Positions 1 through 8,648 are shown, counted from the stretch's first letter. The stretch is 40,881 nt of DNA from Verrucomicrobiales bacterium (GCA_005805505.1 SYMJ01000010.1:1-40881); one strand, 5' to 3'. A program made the numbers and translations. Notes: generated from the letters alone by a model not told the origin.

Positions 1-229
1 CCAGAGCGCCGTTCTTGCGGGTGGTGTCGGGATAAATAGCCACCGGCTTCAAGACACAGTCGGAGCTACGTCCCTCAGCTTGGCGGGTAGAACTGCCGTC
101 GAAATTCCAGAGGGGCAATTGCTCCAGCTTCGGAAAGCTCTCAAAATCCTTGATCTGGGTTTTGCCGCGGAGGTTGGGGACTGGCTGGTAACCATCGAGC
201 CAGATATATTCCAATTTGTATTTAGCCAT
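1..229 (-). CDS. glnA: Glutamine synthetase, type II (GSII), N-terminal part only
   Basis: Only the first 76 codons are inside the window; the gene continues past base 1. The reading begins MAKYKLEYIWLDG at 229 and shows the beta-grasp signature WNFDGSSTRQAEG, followed by a D-C-V-L-K-P segment typical of the eukaryote-like GSII family (GlnII/GLN3-type short enzymes) and not of the long bacterial GSI. The enzyme makes glutamine from glutamate, ammonia and ATP in the cytoplasm. The ATG at 229 was chosen because family similarity starts immediately after it; no strong Shine-Dalgarno is visible. A sigma-54-like promoter lies about 45 bases upstream of the start. The presence of glnK-amtB nearby supports a nitrogen-assimilation role. 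The catalytic domain cannot be inspected because it is outside the window. Confidence 0.9.
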   Translation of the reverse strand, partial: MAKYKLEYIWLDGYQPVPNLRGKTQIKDFESFPKLEQLPLWNFDGSSTRQAEGRSSDCVLKPVAIYPDTTRKNGAL

Positions 230-248
230 GGATGTGAATGGTAGTGAC

Positions 249-276
249 TGCAGCGAATCGTCCCGATGCAGCGAAT
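249..276. repeat. 10-bp direct repeat in the glnA leader
   Basis: TGCAGCGAAT occurs at 249-258 and again at 267-276, an exact copy with an 18-base period. The pair straddles the predicted glnA transcription start (near 272) and lies wholly between the -12 element and the start codon. It may be a regulator half-site pair or mRNA-leader element; nothing more can be said from sequence. Confidence 0.5.
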
Positions 277-283
277 TCATGAA

Positions 284-298
284 GCAGGGCAGGTGCCA
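284..298 (-). promoter_or_regulatory. Sigma-54 (RpoN) -24/-12 promoter candidate for glnA
   Basis: Read on the minus strand, this is TGGCAC-CTGCC-CTGC followed by TT. It matches the RpoN consensus TGGCAC-N5-TTGC at 14 of 15 positions counting N as free, with GG and GC exactly 12 bases apart. It would start transcription near 272, leaving a leader of about 44 nt before the glnA ATG at 229. A related element precedes glnK. Most of the rest of 230-576 holds nothing else I can name: I see no convincing NtrC-type palindrome and no further gene. Confidence 0.6.
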
Positions 299-576
299 TG
301 ATTCGTTCGCCGCACTTCCCGCCCGGGGAAATGGGATGTTTTCGGCGGAAATGATAAACTTAGTGGGCCTGCTCGCCTACAAATTTTGCGCGAAGACCGA
401 TAAACGAGTGTTGATTGTTGGTCTGGGTGGGTAAAAAGAATCAAAATGTCCGCAGGGTTGTTGAAAATTTCAGGGCAAGGTGCCGATCGCATGGGTGCGG
501 CTTGCCCCATCCTGGGCTTCCACCAGCTTCCCCACTGGCCGGATGGCGGTCGGCCTTCTAGGGTGCCGGCACGCTC

Positions 577-981
577 ATGTTGAAGGTCAAAGACACACTG
601 CGGTCTACGGTCCACCTGAGCTTCGATGGCCGGGTGATCAAGACCTACCACGGCCCCGATGCCGCCATTCGATTCGAAACCGAGGTGAAAGTTCTGAAGT
701 TCTTGGAGGCTCGAGGGTGTCCCTTCGTGCCGCGACTCATCGCAGAAAATTCGAACCTTCCTCAAATTGTTACGACCAATTGCGGGCAACGGGTCGAGCA
801 CTTGGATTCTGAGCGGCTCCAAAGCCTCTTTGCTGAGTTGGAAACTTACGACGTCCGGCACGACGACCAGGCTGCCAGGAATGTCACCTACCGGGGATCC
901 GATGGACGGTTTTGCATCATCGATTTTGAGTTTGCGACTTTATTGAACTCGGCCTCCACCCCATCCCTTGAGGGCCTTTGA
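577..981 (+). CDS. Very small APH/kinase-fold phosphotransferase-like protein
   Basis: A 134-residue protein carrying a compressed kinase-like core. Visible elements are a possible beta3 lysine in RVIKTY (K22), an acidic helix-C-like stretch with E34/E36, a Brenner-type catalytic loop H95-x-D97-x4-N102 (RHDDQAARN), and a metal-binding segment I-D116-F-E-F in place of DFG, as in aminoglycoside/choline kinase relatives. There is no glycine-rich loop, and only about 20 residues separate hinge and catalytic loop, so it is much shorter than usual kinases (over 200 residues). An in-frame stop at 559-561 limits extension upstream, so the ATG at 577 is the best start. Its stop codon directly abuts the ATG of the PP2C phosphatase gene at 982, implying co-translation and an opposed kinase/phosphatase pair. 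Activity and substrate are unknown; it could be a degenerate pseudokinase. Confidence 0.65.
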   Translation: MLKVKDTLRSTVHLSFDGRVIKTYHGPDAAIRFETEVKVLKFLEARGCPFVPRLIAENSNLPQIVTTNCGQRVEHLDSERLQSLFAELETYDVRHDDQAARNVTYRGSDGRFCIIDFEFATLLNSASTPSLEGL

Positions 982-1860
982 ATGAATGCCACGGCCCGTA
1001 ATATCGCCCGCTTCCGCCTGCACTGGTCCGGTTGTTCCGACCGCGGGAAGGTTCGCGCCAACAATGAGGATGCCTTCGTGGGGCTGCGGTTCAACCGGCA
1101 GGAGTTGGAGCGTCTGGGCAAGGAGGGGCAGTCGACGCTCCAGACGGCCGATTTCGTCTTTGCCGTCAGTGATGGCATGGGGGGCGCGCAAGCCGGAGAA
1201 TTTGCCAGTCGGATTGCCGTCGAAAAGGTGCCTCAAATTTTGCCGAAGGGATTCCGTTCGGAATCAGGGCATCCAGAAGCCGATTCTGCCGAGGTGCTCT
1301 TGCAGGCGCTCTTCCAGGAAATTCACAAGGCCCTGGTCTATCTGGGCCGAAGTTATGAGGAGTGCCGTGGCATGGAGACGACCCTGAGCTTGTGCTGGTT
1401 TGCTCCGAGGCTTCTTCACTTTGCCCATGTGGGTGACAGTCGAATCTATCACCTGCCCGTCACCGGAGGCATTCGTCAGCTCACCGAAGACGACACTCAC
1501 GTGGGTTGGCTGCATCGGCAGGGAAAGATCAATGAGCGCGAGGCCAGGACCCATCCGAGGAGGAATGTGCTCCAGAAGGCACTGGGAGGTGACAATCAGT
1601 TCGTGGATCCCCAGATCGGCTCCGTTGCCTACACTGTTGGTGATCGATTTTTGCTCTGCTCCGACGGTTTGGTTGAAGGTTTGTATGATGCCCACCTGCT
1701 GGATCTGATCGGGGTAGCCGGAGTGGCTGGAACGCAGGAGGGATTGGGGCAGCGCTTGGTCGAGGCCTCTGTGGCAGCCAGCGGTCGAGACAACACGACA
1801 GCCTTGGTGATTGAAGTGGCAGGCGTCGGATCGGGTGGGGACTCCGATCGCATTTATTAG
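982..1860 (+). CDS. PP2C-family serine/threonine protein phosphatase
   Basis: A 292-residue cytoplasmic metal-dependent phosphatase with the expected PP2C motif order: SDRGKVRANNEDAF near residues 19-32, VSDGMGG near 65-71, HVGDSRIY near 150, a regulatory HPRRNVLQKALG stretch, LLCSDGLVEG near 230, and SGRDNTT near the C-terminus. The metal-binding aspartates in ED, DG, SDG and RDN are all present, so it should be active. No sensor or membrane segment is fused to it. It starts one base after the stop of the small kinase-like gene, so both are probably one transcription unit and act on the same phosphoprotein. Downstream it converges with amtB. Confidence 0.92.
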   Translation: MNATARNIARFRLHWSGCSDRGKVRANNEDAFVGLRFNRQELERLGKEGQSTLQTADFVFAVSDGMGGAQAGEFASRIAVEKVPQILPKGFRSESGHPEADSAEVLLQALFQEIHKALVYLGRSYEECRGMETTLSLCWFAPRLLHFAHVGDSRIYHLPVTGGIRQLTEDDTHVGWLHRQGKINEREARTHPRRNVLQKALGGDNQFVDPQIGSVAYTVGDRFLLCSDGLVEGLYDAHLLDLIGVAGVAGTQEGLGQRLVEASVAASGRDNTTALVIEVAGVGSGGDSDRIY

Positions 1861-1881
1861 GTCCCTCTGGAGCCAGACAGC

Positions 1882-1909
1882 AAAAAACCGCACTGGTTTC
1901 CCAGTGCGG
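1882..1909 (-). terminator. Rho-independent terminator of the glnK-amtB operon
   Basis: CCGCACTGG (1888-1896) and CCAGTGCGG (1901-1909) form a perfect 9-bp stem with a TTTC loop. The six A residues at 1882-1887 read as a T-run on the minus strand, so it terminates transcription leaving amtB. On the plus strand the hairpin is followed by a weaker T-rich stretch and may also stop the PP2C transcript. Confidence 0.85.
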
Positions 1910-1939
1910 CTTGAAGAGTTTTTCGGGGGGCCCGAGGGG

Positions 1940-3355
1940 TTAGTTGTGGTAGCCTTCTTCGCCGTGCTCGGCGAGGTCGAGACCGTTGATTTCTACTTCC
2001 TCGGTCGGGCGGAGTCCGACGAGCGCCTTCACGATGTAGGCGATGATGGCTGTGGCGACGACGCTCCAGACGATGGTCAGCGCGACCGCCTTGAGCTGGG
2101 CACCGAGTAGGCCGTCCTTCAGGCCTCCCACCACCGAGTTAGCCTTCTCGTCGGCCAAGATGCCGGTGAGGATGGCTCCCAAGGTGCCGCCGATGCCGTG
2201 CACACCGAAGGTATCCAGAGCATCATCGTAACCGATCATCTTCTTGAGGAAGGAGCAGGCCAGGTAGGGAATGATGCCAGCCAAGACGCCGACGAGGACC
2301 GCGGAAGTCGGGGTGATGAAGCCGCAGGCCGGAGTGACCACAACCAAACCAGCGACGATGCCCGAGCAGAATCCGAGGACGCTGGGCTTGCCTCGAGTAA
2401 TCCACTCAATCATGGGCCAGACGAAACCGGCGGTGGCGGCAGCCAAGGTGGTGGTGGTGAACGCGTTGGCGGCGATCGCGTCGGCGCCAAGTGCGGAACC
2501 CGCATTGAAGCCGTACCAGCCGACCCAGAGCATGCCCGTGCCAACCATGCACAAGGTCATCGAGTGCGGGGTCATCGGCTCACGGCCGTAGTTCTTGCGC
2601 TTGCCGAGGATGATGCAAAGGACCAGAGCGCTCCATCCTGAGGTCATGTGGACCACGGTGCCTCCGGCGAAATCCAGTGCCTTGATGGCGGCGTCTTTGT
2701 TGAGCGGTCCGCACATCAAGCCGGTAGTGGACCAGACCATGTGAGCGAACGGGAAGTACACCGCGAACATCCAAATGGTCACGAACAGAAGCACTGCGAT
2801 GAACTTCATACGCTCAGCGATGGCTCCGATGATCAAGGCCGGTGTGATGATGGCGAAGGTCAGCTGGAACATGGCCCACATGGAGTCGCTGATCCAGTAG
2901 TAGCCCGCGCCCACGGCACCGGACTCGACGCCCTTGAGCATCGCGTACGCAGAATCGCCAATGATTGCATTGCCCACGCCGAACGAGAGGCTGTATCCAA
3001 TGGCCCACCAAAGGATCGTCACCAGTCCGGCGATGCCCATGCACTGAGCCAACACCGAAAGGATGTTCTTCTTGCGGACCAGACCGCCGTAGAACAACGC
3101 CAATCCGGGCATGGTCATGAACAGCACCAGCGCGGTGGAGGTCATTTGCCAAGCGTTATGGCCGGGGCCTGGGCCTGCGATCTTGCTGGTCACGTTGGTG
3201 TTGGCAGCGGTGGCGCGGACGGAGTTGTTGACGTACGCCTCTAAGTCGGCCAAGCGCTCCTCAACGCTGGGGTCAGCGGCGCGGGTATCGACTGCGGAAA
3301 ACGCCAGAAGGGCGCAGGTGAGAGTCAGGAAAAATTTTCTAAAAAACGTTTTCAT
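1940..3355 (-). CDS. amtB: Ammonium transporter AmtB
   Basis: A 471-residue inner-membrane Amt/Mep/Rh-family channel. An N-terminal signal-like hydrophobic segment (MKTFFRKFFLTLTCALLAF) and a charged helical stretch (about residues 29-50) precede the first conserved membrane helix, STALVLFMTMPGLALFYGG. The two pore histidines are recognisable in DFAGGTVVHMTSG and in DTFGVHGIGGTLGAI, and the cytoplasmic tail ends EHGEEGYHN, the segment that contacts the PII protein in known AmtB-GlnK complexes. About eleven membrane segments follow the extension. It lies 66 bases downstream of glnK on the same strand and is closed by a hairpin terminator. Function: ammonium uptake, gated by GlnK. The extracytoplasmic N-terminal extension of about 60 residues before the core is longer than in E. 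coli AmtB. Confidence 0.96.
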   Translation of the reverse strand: MKTFFRKFFLTLTCALLAFSAVDTRAADPSVEERLADLEAYVNNSVRATAANTNVTSKIAGPGPGHNAWQMTSTALVLFMTMPGLALFYGGLVRKKNILSVLAQCMGIAGLVTILWWAIGYSLSFGVGNAIIGDSAYAMLKGVESGAVGAGYYWISDSMWAMFQLTFAIITPALIIGAIAERMKFIAVLLFVTIWMFAVYFPFAHMVWSTTGLMCGPLNKDAAIKALDFAGGTVVHMTSGWSALVLCIILGKRKNYGREPMTPHSMTLCMVGTGMLWVGWYGFNAGSALGADAIAANAFTTTTLAAATAGFVWPMIEWITRGKPSVLGFCSGIVAGLVVVTPACGFITPTSAVLVGVLAGIIPYLACSFLKKMIGYDDALDTFGVHGIGGTLGAILTGILADEKANSVVGGLKDGLLGAQLKAVALTIVWSVVATAIIAYIVKALVGLRPTEEVEINGLDLAEHGEEGYHN

Positions 3356-3421
3356 CTATTTTTGGGTCTTTGGGTCCAGTAGGGGGTTATTGGGGCTGGG
3401 TGTTGGAGGGATGCCTTCAGT

Positions 3422-3775
<354 letters not shown>

Positions 3776-3894
3776 TTACTGAAGGGGGCCTGTGAGCACC
3801 TCTTCATGGTGTTAATGCGATGCCGGAAAATTCGGCTCGACCCGCAGGAGTTTGTTTTCCTGAGTGTCTACCATTTCGGCTTAAAACTCGGAAA

Positions 3895-3909
3895 GCAGCA
3901 GGGATGCCA
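3895..3909 (-). promoter_or_regulatory. Sigma-54 (RpoN) -24/-12 promoter candidate for glnK-amtB
   Basis: On the minus strand the sequence is TGGCAT-CCCTG-CTGC followed by TTT, with the GG and GC dinucleotides exactly 12 bases apart. It differs from TGGCAC-N5-TTGC at two positions, and CTGCTTT agrees with the usual T-rich tail after the -12 box. It predicts a start near 3884 and a leader of about 124 nt. The remainder of 3761-4104 has no gene I can support; a loose palindrome AGCACC-N7-GGTGTT lies in the leader at about 3795-3814. Confidence 0.55.
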
Positions 3910-4104
3910 ATCACATTTTCGCTCTGGTTTATCAGGCTAAAACTGTGGAAAGGCTGGAAAAACCCTTTGTGATTTCCACCCGTCGTTTTCGAGTCGAAAG
4001 CCGGGGTGGTTCTTTTTGACCAGTCAGGTGAAAAAGGGCAGGGAGGCTGTGCAGAAACAGAAGTTGAATCCGTCAGGCCCCGTGGTGAGGCGAGCGGTCT
4101 TTGA

Positions 4105-5649
4105 TCAAGGCTTGGGAGGCAACGACGGACCCAAGAGCAAAACGGTGCTAACGATCACAACCCAGGCGACTGCATCGAGCCACAGCCCATGACGCATCAT
4201 GGTCTTCAGAGGGATGCAGCCCGTTCCGTAGGCCATGGCATTGGGCGCCGTGGAAACCGGTAACAAGAAGCCCATGGAGCAGCCGAGGCAGGTGGCCAGG
4301 GCGGGCTTGAGGGGATCGATACCCGCTGCCTGCGCAACAGCAATGGCGATGGGCACCACCATTGTGGCCGAGGCGGTATTGGTGGTGGTTTCACTGACGA
4401 GGATGCCGACTCCGGTGAAGAGTAGGGTCAGGCCCACCACCGAATGGCTTTGGAACAGCGCCGCCAAGCCCGACCCAATCCAGTGGGCCAAGCCGGTGGA
4501 AAACATTAATTCGCCCAAGCACATGCCTCCGGCAAAGAGGAGGATTGTTCCCCAATCAATGGCTGCGGCGTCCCGCCACTCCAGGGTGAAGGAATCTCGT
4601 TGGGAATTAGTGGGCAGAAAGAACATCGCTGAAGCCGCCAGAAGGCCGATGATGCTTTCTGGAGCGTGGGCACTAATCCATAAATAAGCAGGACTCGACG
4701 ATCCTCGGTCATCCAAAGCCGCGATGAGTCCGGGCAAGATCCACAAGCCTACTGCCCCCAGGAATACAGCCACCACATTCAATTGCCCGCGGGTCCAACT
4801 GCCCAGGCTGGCCCGTTCCGTCGCCAGCCAATCGCGGTTGGTGGACAGGGATACGGTCGGAATCGGGCAATGTCGGCTGAACCGCCAAACCAGAAACCCT
4901 GTCAGAACGATGGCAATCGGAAGTCCCAGGCCCATCCACTGGAAGAAGGTGATTTTGTAACCCAAGAGCCGCTCGATGGCTCCGATCCCGATGAGGTTGG
5001 GCGGGGTGCCGATGGGCGTGGCCAAGCCGCCGACGGAGGCCGCGAAGGCGGTGATGAGCATGAGCCCTGCAGCAAATGGCGTGGCTTGATAATTAGTTAT
5101 TCCTTGGCGAGAGCCCAATTCGGCCAAAATCGACAGGCCGATGGGCAGCATCATGGCCGTCGTGGCCGCGTTGGAGACCCACATGGAAATCACCGCCGTA
5201 ATGCCTGCGAAGGCGGCGTACAGGCGGGTGGGGCTGGCTCCGACCCAGGGCATCGCCAGCAGCGTGAAGGCAAAACGTCGGTTAAGACCATGTTTGAGCA
5301 TCGCCTCACCCATCATGAAACTGCCCATGAACAAGAAGATGACCGGGTCGGAGAAGGGCTTAAAAACCTCCCGGGCTGAGCCCAGCCCAGCCAGCACGCA
5401 GAGTGACGGTGCCAAGAGCGCCGTCGCCGCTAGAGGAATGGCCTCGGTCATCCAAAGTGTCAGCGCCATGCCGACGATGGCGAAGAGGTGTCGAGCCGAA
5501 ACGGACAATCCCGGAAATGGAATGAACCACAGCACGACCAAAACCATCGGGGCCAGGTACCAACCCACACGTTTACGCAGGCGCTCAAAACGTTCCTCGG
5601 CCGGTGACATGTTGGTACTCAGGGCGAGGTCTTGGGTGGGTAGCGACAT
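4105..5649 (-). CDS. SLC13/DASS-family sodium:dicarboxylate (anion) symporter
   Basis: A 514-residue polytopic membrane protein of the divalent anion:Na+ symporter family. The paired substrate/sodium-binding hairpin motifs characteristic of this fold are visible: SNAATTAMMLP at about residues 159-169 and SETTTNTASATM at about 419-430, each followed by a proline-containing helix. The family transports succinate, malate, fumarate, citrate or sulfate; the exact substrate cannot be read here. The start at 5649 gives a soluble N-terminal stretch of about 30 residues; a second ATG 13 codons in (MSPAEERF) is also possible. It is transcribed toward the nitrogen genes but separated from glnK by over 300 bases with a promoter region, so it is probably a separate unit. 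Confidence 0.9.
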   Translation of the reverse strand: MSLPTQDLALSTNMSPAEERFERLRKRVGWYLAPMVLVVLWFIPFPGLSVSARHLFAIVGMALTLWMTEAIPLAATALLAPSLCVLAGLGSAREVFKPFSDPVIFLFMGSFMMGEAMLKHGLNRRFAFTLLAMPWVGASPTRLYAAFAGITAVISMWVSNAATTAMMLPIGLSILAELGSRQGITNYQATPFAAGLMLITAFAASVGGLATPIGTPPNLIGIGAIERLLGYKITFFQWMGLGLPIAIVLTGFLVWRFSRHCPIPTVSLSTNRDWLATERASLGSWTRGQLNVVAVFLGAVGLWILPGLIAALDDRGSSSPAYLWISAHAPESIIGLLAASAMFFLPTNSQRDSFTLEWRDAAAIDWGTILLFAGGMCLGELMFSTGLAHWIGSGLAALFQSHSVVGLTLLFTGVGILVSETTTNTASATMVVPIAIAVAQAAGIDPLKPALATCLGCSMGFLLPVSTAPNAMAYGTGCIPLKTMMRHGLWLDAVAWVVIVSTVLLLGPSLPPKP

Positions 5650-5714
5650 GGGTCAATGGGGGACCTGAGTATTTTTACGGGGTGCCTTGAGAAGGGGACC
5701 CAGCCGGTCACCTG

Positions 5715-6845
5715 TCAATGCGGGGATCCGAAGCAGTACACAGAGCCGTCGTCGCAACCGATGACGATGTGGCCATCTACCACGGCGGGGGAACTTTGAA
5801 TCGGTTGGCCCAGTTCGTAATTCCAGCGCTCCTTGCCGTCGGCCAAAGAGACGATGTAAAGCCGTCCGTCGTCGGACCCGACAATCACGCGGTCGCCGGC
5901 CACCACCGGAGAACTCTCCACTTTGCCCCGGGTCTGGAAGGTCCAGACCGCCTTGCCGTCGGCCCGTTGGATGCAGTGGAGGCGTTTGTCGCGGCTGCCG
6001 ATCAACACACGGTCGGCGGTCACGGCCGGCGAGGACATGAAGGGGAAAGCCCGGTCGCGATACTTCCAAAGGATCTTCCCCTCCTCGACATCGACGCAGA
6101 GCAATTCGTTTTCGTAGTGGCCCACATAAAGCAGGTTCCCCTCCATGGCCCCGGAGGCTGCGATGTACGCGCCGGCTTCGATTTCCCGCAATTTCTTGCC
6201 GCCGACCACATCGACCACATGGACGATGGCGTCGCAGCCGCCGAAGGCGGTTCGCCCACGGGAAATGGCCGGCGAGCCATTAATGTAATTGCCCGTCTCG
6301 TAGACCCAGTTCGATTTTCCGGTGGTGGCCTCGAGGCTGTAGAGCTTGAAGTCGTAGCCGCCGACAAGGATGTTGGTGGAGGTTCCGTTGGTGCTGGTGA
6401 TCCAGTTGGCGCTGCTCTTGATCTTGTCGTCAAAGCCCTGGCTCCACAGTTTGGCCCCGGTCTTGGCGTCGAGGGCGAAGAAGTTGGTCAGGGTGTCACC
6501 GATGAAGACACGGCCGTCGAGAACCAGGGGCGACGCCTCCACTGGCCCGCCGGTTCGGAAGGACCAGCGTTTGCTGCCGTCTGAAAGCGAAAGGCAGACC
6601 ACGTTGGAATCGGCCGATCCAATAAAGACGGCCCCGTCGACGATGGCGGCGGTGGCACTGACCGCACCGCCGGTCTTGAAACGCCACTTCAGCACCGGTG
6701 CCTCCGGGATGCGCGCCGGACTGACCCCGCTCTGGGCCGGATCGCCCCGGAACATCGGCCAAGAGTTTCCCGTGGCGGCATGAAGGCCACCGAGACCTTC
6801 GGCACCAAGAGTAATAGCCATGACCAGAAGGGCGATGCGGATCAT
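5715..6845 (-). CDS. Secreted PQQ-type beta-propeller repeat protein
   Basis: A protein of about 376 residues made of repeated WD/PQQ-like blades of about 40 residues, each with a V-D-G-x-V-(F/I)-I-G core and an L-x-D-G-x-x-x-W turn (for example DGAVFIGSADS, DGRVFIGDTL). The start at 6845 (MIRIALLVMAITLGAEG) is preferred because it gives a clean signal peptide ending near LHAATG; an in-frame ATG at 6893 would add 16 non-hydrophobic residues. It resembles BamB and other PQQ-like propeller proteins, and is likely exported to the periplasm. No quinoprotein catalytic residues (Asp/Asn/disulfide of alcohol dehydrogenases) are evident, so a scaffold or binding role is as likely as an enzyme. Precise function unknown. 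Confidence 0.85.
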   Translation of the reverse strand: MIRIALLVMAITLGAEGLGGLHAATGNSWPMFRGDPAQSGVSPARIPEAPVLKWRFKTGGAVSATAAIVDGAVFIGSADSNVVCLSLSDGSKRWSFRTGGPVEASPLVLDGRVFIGDTLTNFFALDAKTGAKLWSQGFDDKIKSSANWITSTNGTSTNILVGGYDFKLYSLEATTGKSNWVYETGNYINGSPAISRGRTAFGGCDAIVHVVDVVGGKKLREIEAGAYIAASGAMEGNLLYVGHYENELLCVDVEEGKILWKYRDRAFPFMSSPAVTADRVLIGSRDKRLHCIQRADGKAVWTFQTRGKVESSPVVAGDRVIVGSDDGRLYIVSLADGKERWNYELGQPIQSSPAVVDGHIVIGCDDGSVYCFGSPH

Positions 6846-7038
6846 GCGGTCAAGGTTCGGTGATTGCTCCAGGAAGGCAATGCAGAGACGCAAGGTCCGA
6901 CGGATTGGCCCATGGGATGCAGCGGGGAGATTTGAAACGTCTCATTTCCAGGTCGGCCGACGGTTCTCGACCGGCATCAAGCGCCTCAATACAACCCTTC
7001 CTCGTTGGACCAAAGGCCCCTAACCTTTTGGAGTCGTC

Positions 7039-7641
7039 ATGGCGTCTGACCTCTTTCCCGATACGATCCTCATCCGGCCCGATATTCTGAGTCGGCTCGA
7101 TTTTGCCGTGCTCTTCGGCAACACCGCTCCCGTTGAACTGGAGTTGGGTGCGGGGGATGGCTCCTTCCTGCTCCAGTATTCTGCGGCGCATCCGGAGGTG
7201 GATTTTCTGGGTGTGGAACGACTATTTGGACGGCTGCGAAAGATCGACCGGAAGGGCCGGCGTCAGGGATTGAAGAACCTCCGCGGGTTGCGCATGGAGG
7301 CGACCTACCTCATGGACTGGATGATCGCTCCGGCCTCACTGTCGGCCATTCATGTGTATTTTCCTGATCCCTGGCCCAAGAAGCGGCATCACCGTCGACG
7401 TCTGATCAATCCTGCCTTCGCCGCATTGGCCGCTCAAAGCCTCAGGCCTGGGGGACGATTCCATTGCCGCACCGATGACGCTTCGTACTTCGAGCAAATG
7501 CTGGAGGTCTTCAATGGAGCCTCGGAACACTTCCTCCCCGGTCAGGAGCCCGAGGGCTTGTTAGAGGTGAAGACGGACTTTGAGCGGGAGTTCAATGCCC
7601 AGGGAATTCTCACTCGACACGCGACTTGGGTGCGGCGCTGA
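7039..7641 (+). CDS. trmB: tRNA (guanine-N7-)-methyltransferase
   Basis: A 200-residue SAM-dependent class I methyltransferase of the TrmB family, which makes m7G46 in the tRNA variable loop. The SAM-binding motif is ELELGAGDGSFLLQ (about residues 33-46). The family hallmark YFPDPWPKKRHHRRRL lies at about 107-122, and the C-terminal recognition motif appears as TDFERE. The length is typical of short TrmB proteins. The next gene starts 14 bases after its stop, so they form an operon. Confidence 0.95.
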   Translation: MASDLFPDTILIRPDILSRLDFAVLFGNTAPVELELGAGDGSFLLQYSAAHPEVDFLGVERLFGRLRKIDRKGRRQGLKNLRGLRMEATYLMDWMIAPASLSAIHVYFPDPWPKKRHHRRRLINPAFAALAAQSLRPGGRFHCRTDDASYFEQMLEVFNGASEHFLPGQEPEGLLEVKTDFEREFNAQGILTRHATWVRR

Positions 7642-7655
7642 CTGGGGATAACCCC

Positions 7656-8648
7656 ATGAGCGTCGCGCCGCGAAGAGTCTTGCTGATCCGTAATCCATCG
7701 TCGGCTTCATCCCGGCCGCAGACCGACCGTTTGGAGCGATTCGTGGCCTGTTTGGCCGAGGGCAGGGTTCATTGCGATATTCGAGTCACCGAATACGCCG
7801 GTCATGCGCTGGAATTGGCGCGCACCCATGCGGCCGCATTTGAGTGCGTGATTGCCGCCGGGGGCGATGGAACGGTGCATGAGGTGGCCAGTGGGCTGAT
7901 TGCCGGAGGTTCTAGGGCCGTACTCGCGGTGGCCCCGTTCGGACGTGGCAATGACATCGCCCAATTGGCGGGAGTGTTCGGATCGGTTGGTCGGGACGAT
8001 GAGGCAGCGATCCGTGCGATCCTGGAACCCAGGCCGGTCACCCTCGACACGATCCGGGTCACGTGGCGTGAGAATCCTTCAGCGGGAACGGAGTCCGGAG
8101 GCGCTGCGGCCGAATCGATTGAGCGGGTCCGGCATGCCCTCCTTTTCGGCGGGGTGGGTTTTGTCGGCGAACTGCTCCGCAAGACCACGCCGGCCACCGT
8201 AAAATGGTTCGGCCCCCGGTGGTGTTATTCGGCCGGTTTTTTTCGGGCGCTGTTTTCGTTCCGGCCCCCGGTCCTTCGGGTTCGTTCGGAGCAGGGCGAG
8301 CAAGTGCTTTCCAATGCGGTGGCGGTGGTGGTCGGCAATGCTCCCTTCGCCGGCGGTGGGTTAATGCGCATCGGACCGGGAGCCTCAATGACCGATGGGG
8401 TCTTGGAGTTGACCTTGATCGAGGCGGTGGGGCGCTGGGCATTGGCTCTTCAATTCTTACGCCTGCTGCGCGGTACCCATGTCCGTCACCGGCAGGTCCG
8501 GTTCTTTCGAGGGCATTGGTTGGAGGTGTCCGCCGATCCTCCGCAACTGCTTGCGTTGGATGGCGAACTCCTGGGAATCAGCCCGGTGCGTTTCGAGGTG
8601 AACCCTCGCTCCTTGACCTTGCTGACAGGGCCGGCGTCGGTGGTGTGA
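7656..8648 (+). CDS. Diacylglycerol-kinase-family lipid kinase (DagK/YegS-like)
   Basis: A 330-residue kinase of the DAGK catalytic superfamily. The nucleotide-binding motif GGDGTVHEVASGL is at residues 69-81, followed by PFGRGNDIAQLAG, the second conserved loop. The C-terminal beta-sandwich carries VVVGNAPFAGGGLMRIGP and a terminal LALDGE segment typical of the family. The ATG at 7656 is preferred because a GGGGA stretch lies about 8 bases upstream; an in-frame start at 7626 would overlap trmB. The family phosphorylates diacylglycerol, or in some members sphingosine or other lipids; substrate not determinable. It is probably co-transcribed with trmB and converges with the acyltransferase gene. 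Confidence 0.88.
   Translation: MSVAPRRVLLIRNPSSASSRPQTDRLERFVACLAEGRVHCDIRVTEYAGHALELARTHAAAFECVIAAGGDGTVHEVASGLIAGGSRAVLAVAPFGRGNDIAQLAGVFGSVGRDDEAAIRAILEPRPVTLDTIRVTWRENPSAGTESGGAAAESIERVRHALLFGGVGFVGELLRKTTPATVKWFGPRWCYSAGFFRALFSFRPPVLRVRSEQGEQVLSNAVAVVVGNAPFAGGGLMRIGPGASMTDGVLELTLIEAVGRWALALQFLRLLRGTHVRHRQVRFFRGHWLEVSADPPQLLALDGELLGISPVRFEVNPRSLTLLTGPASVV

Noticed and set aside
3795-3814. Possible NtrC-type palindrome AGCACC-N7-GGTGTT
   Set aside because: Spacer is 7, not the usual 5, it lies downstream of the proposed glnK promoter, and the arms are imperfect.
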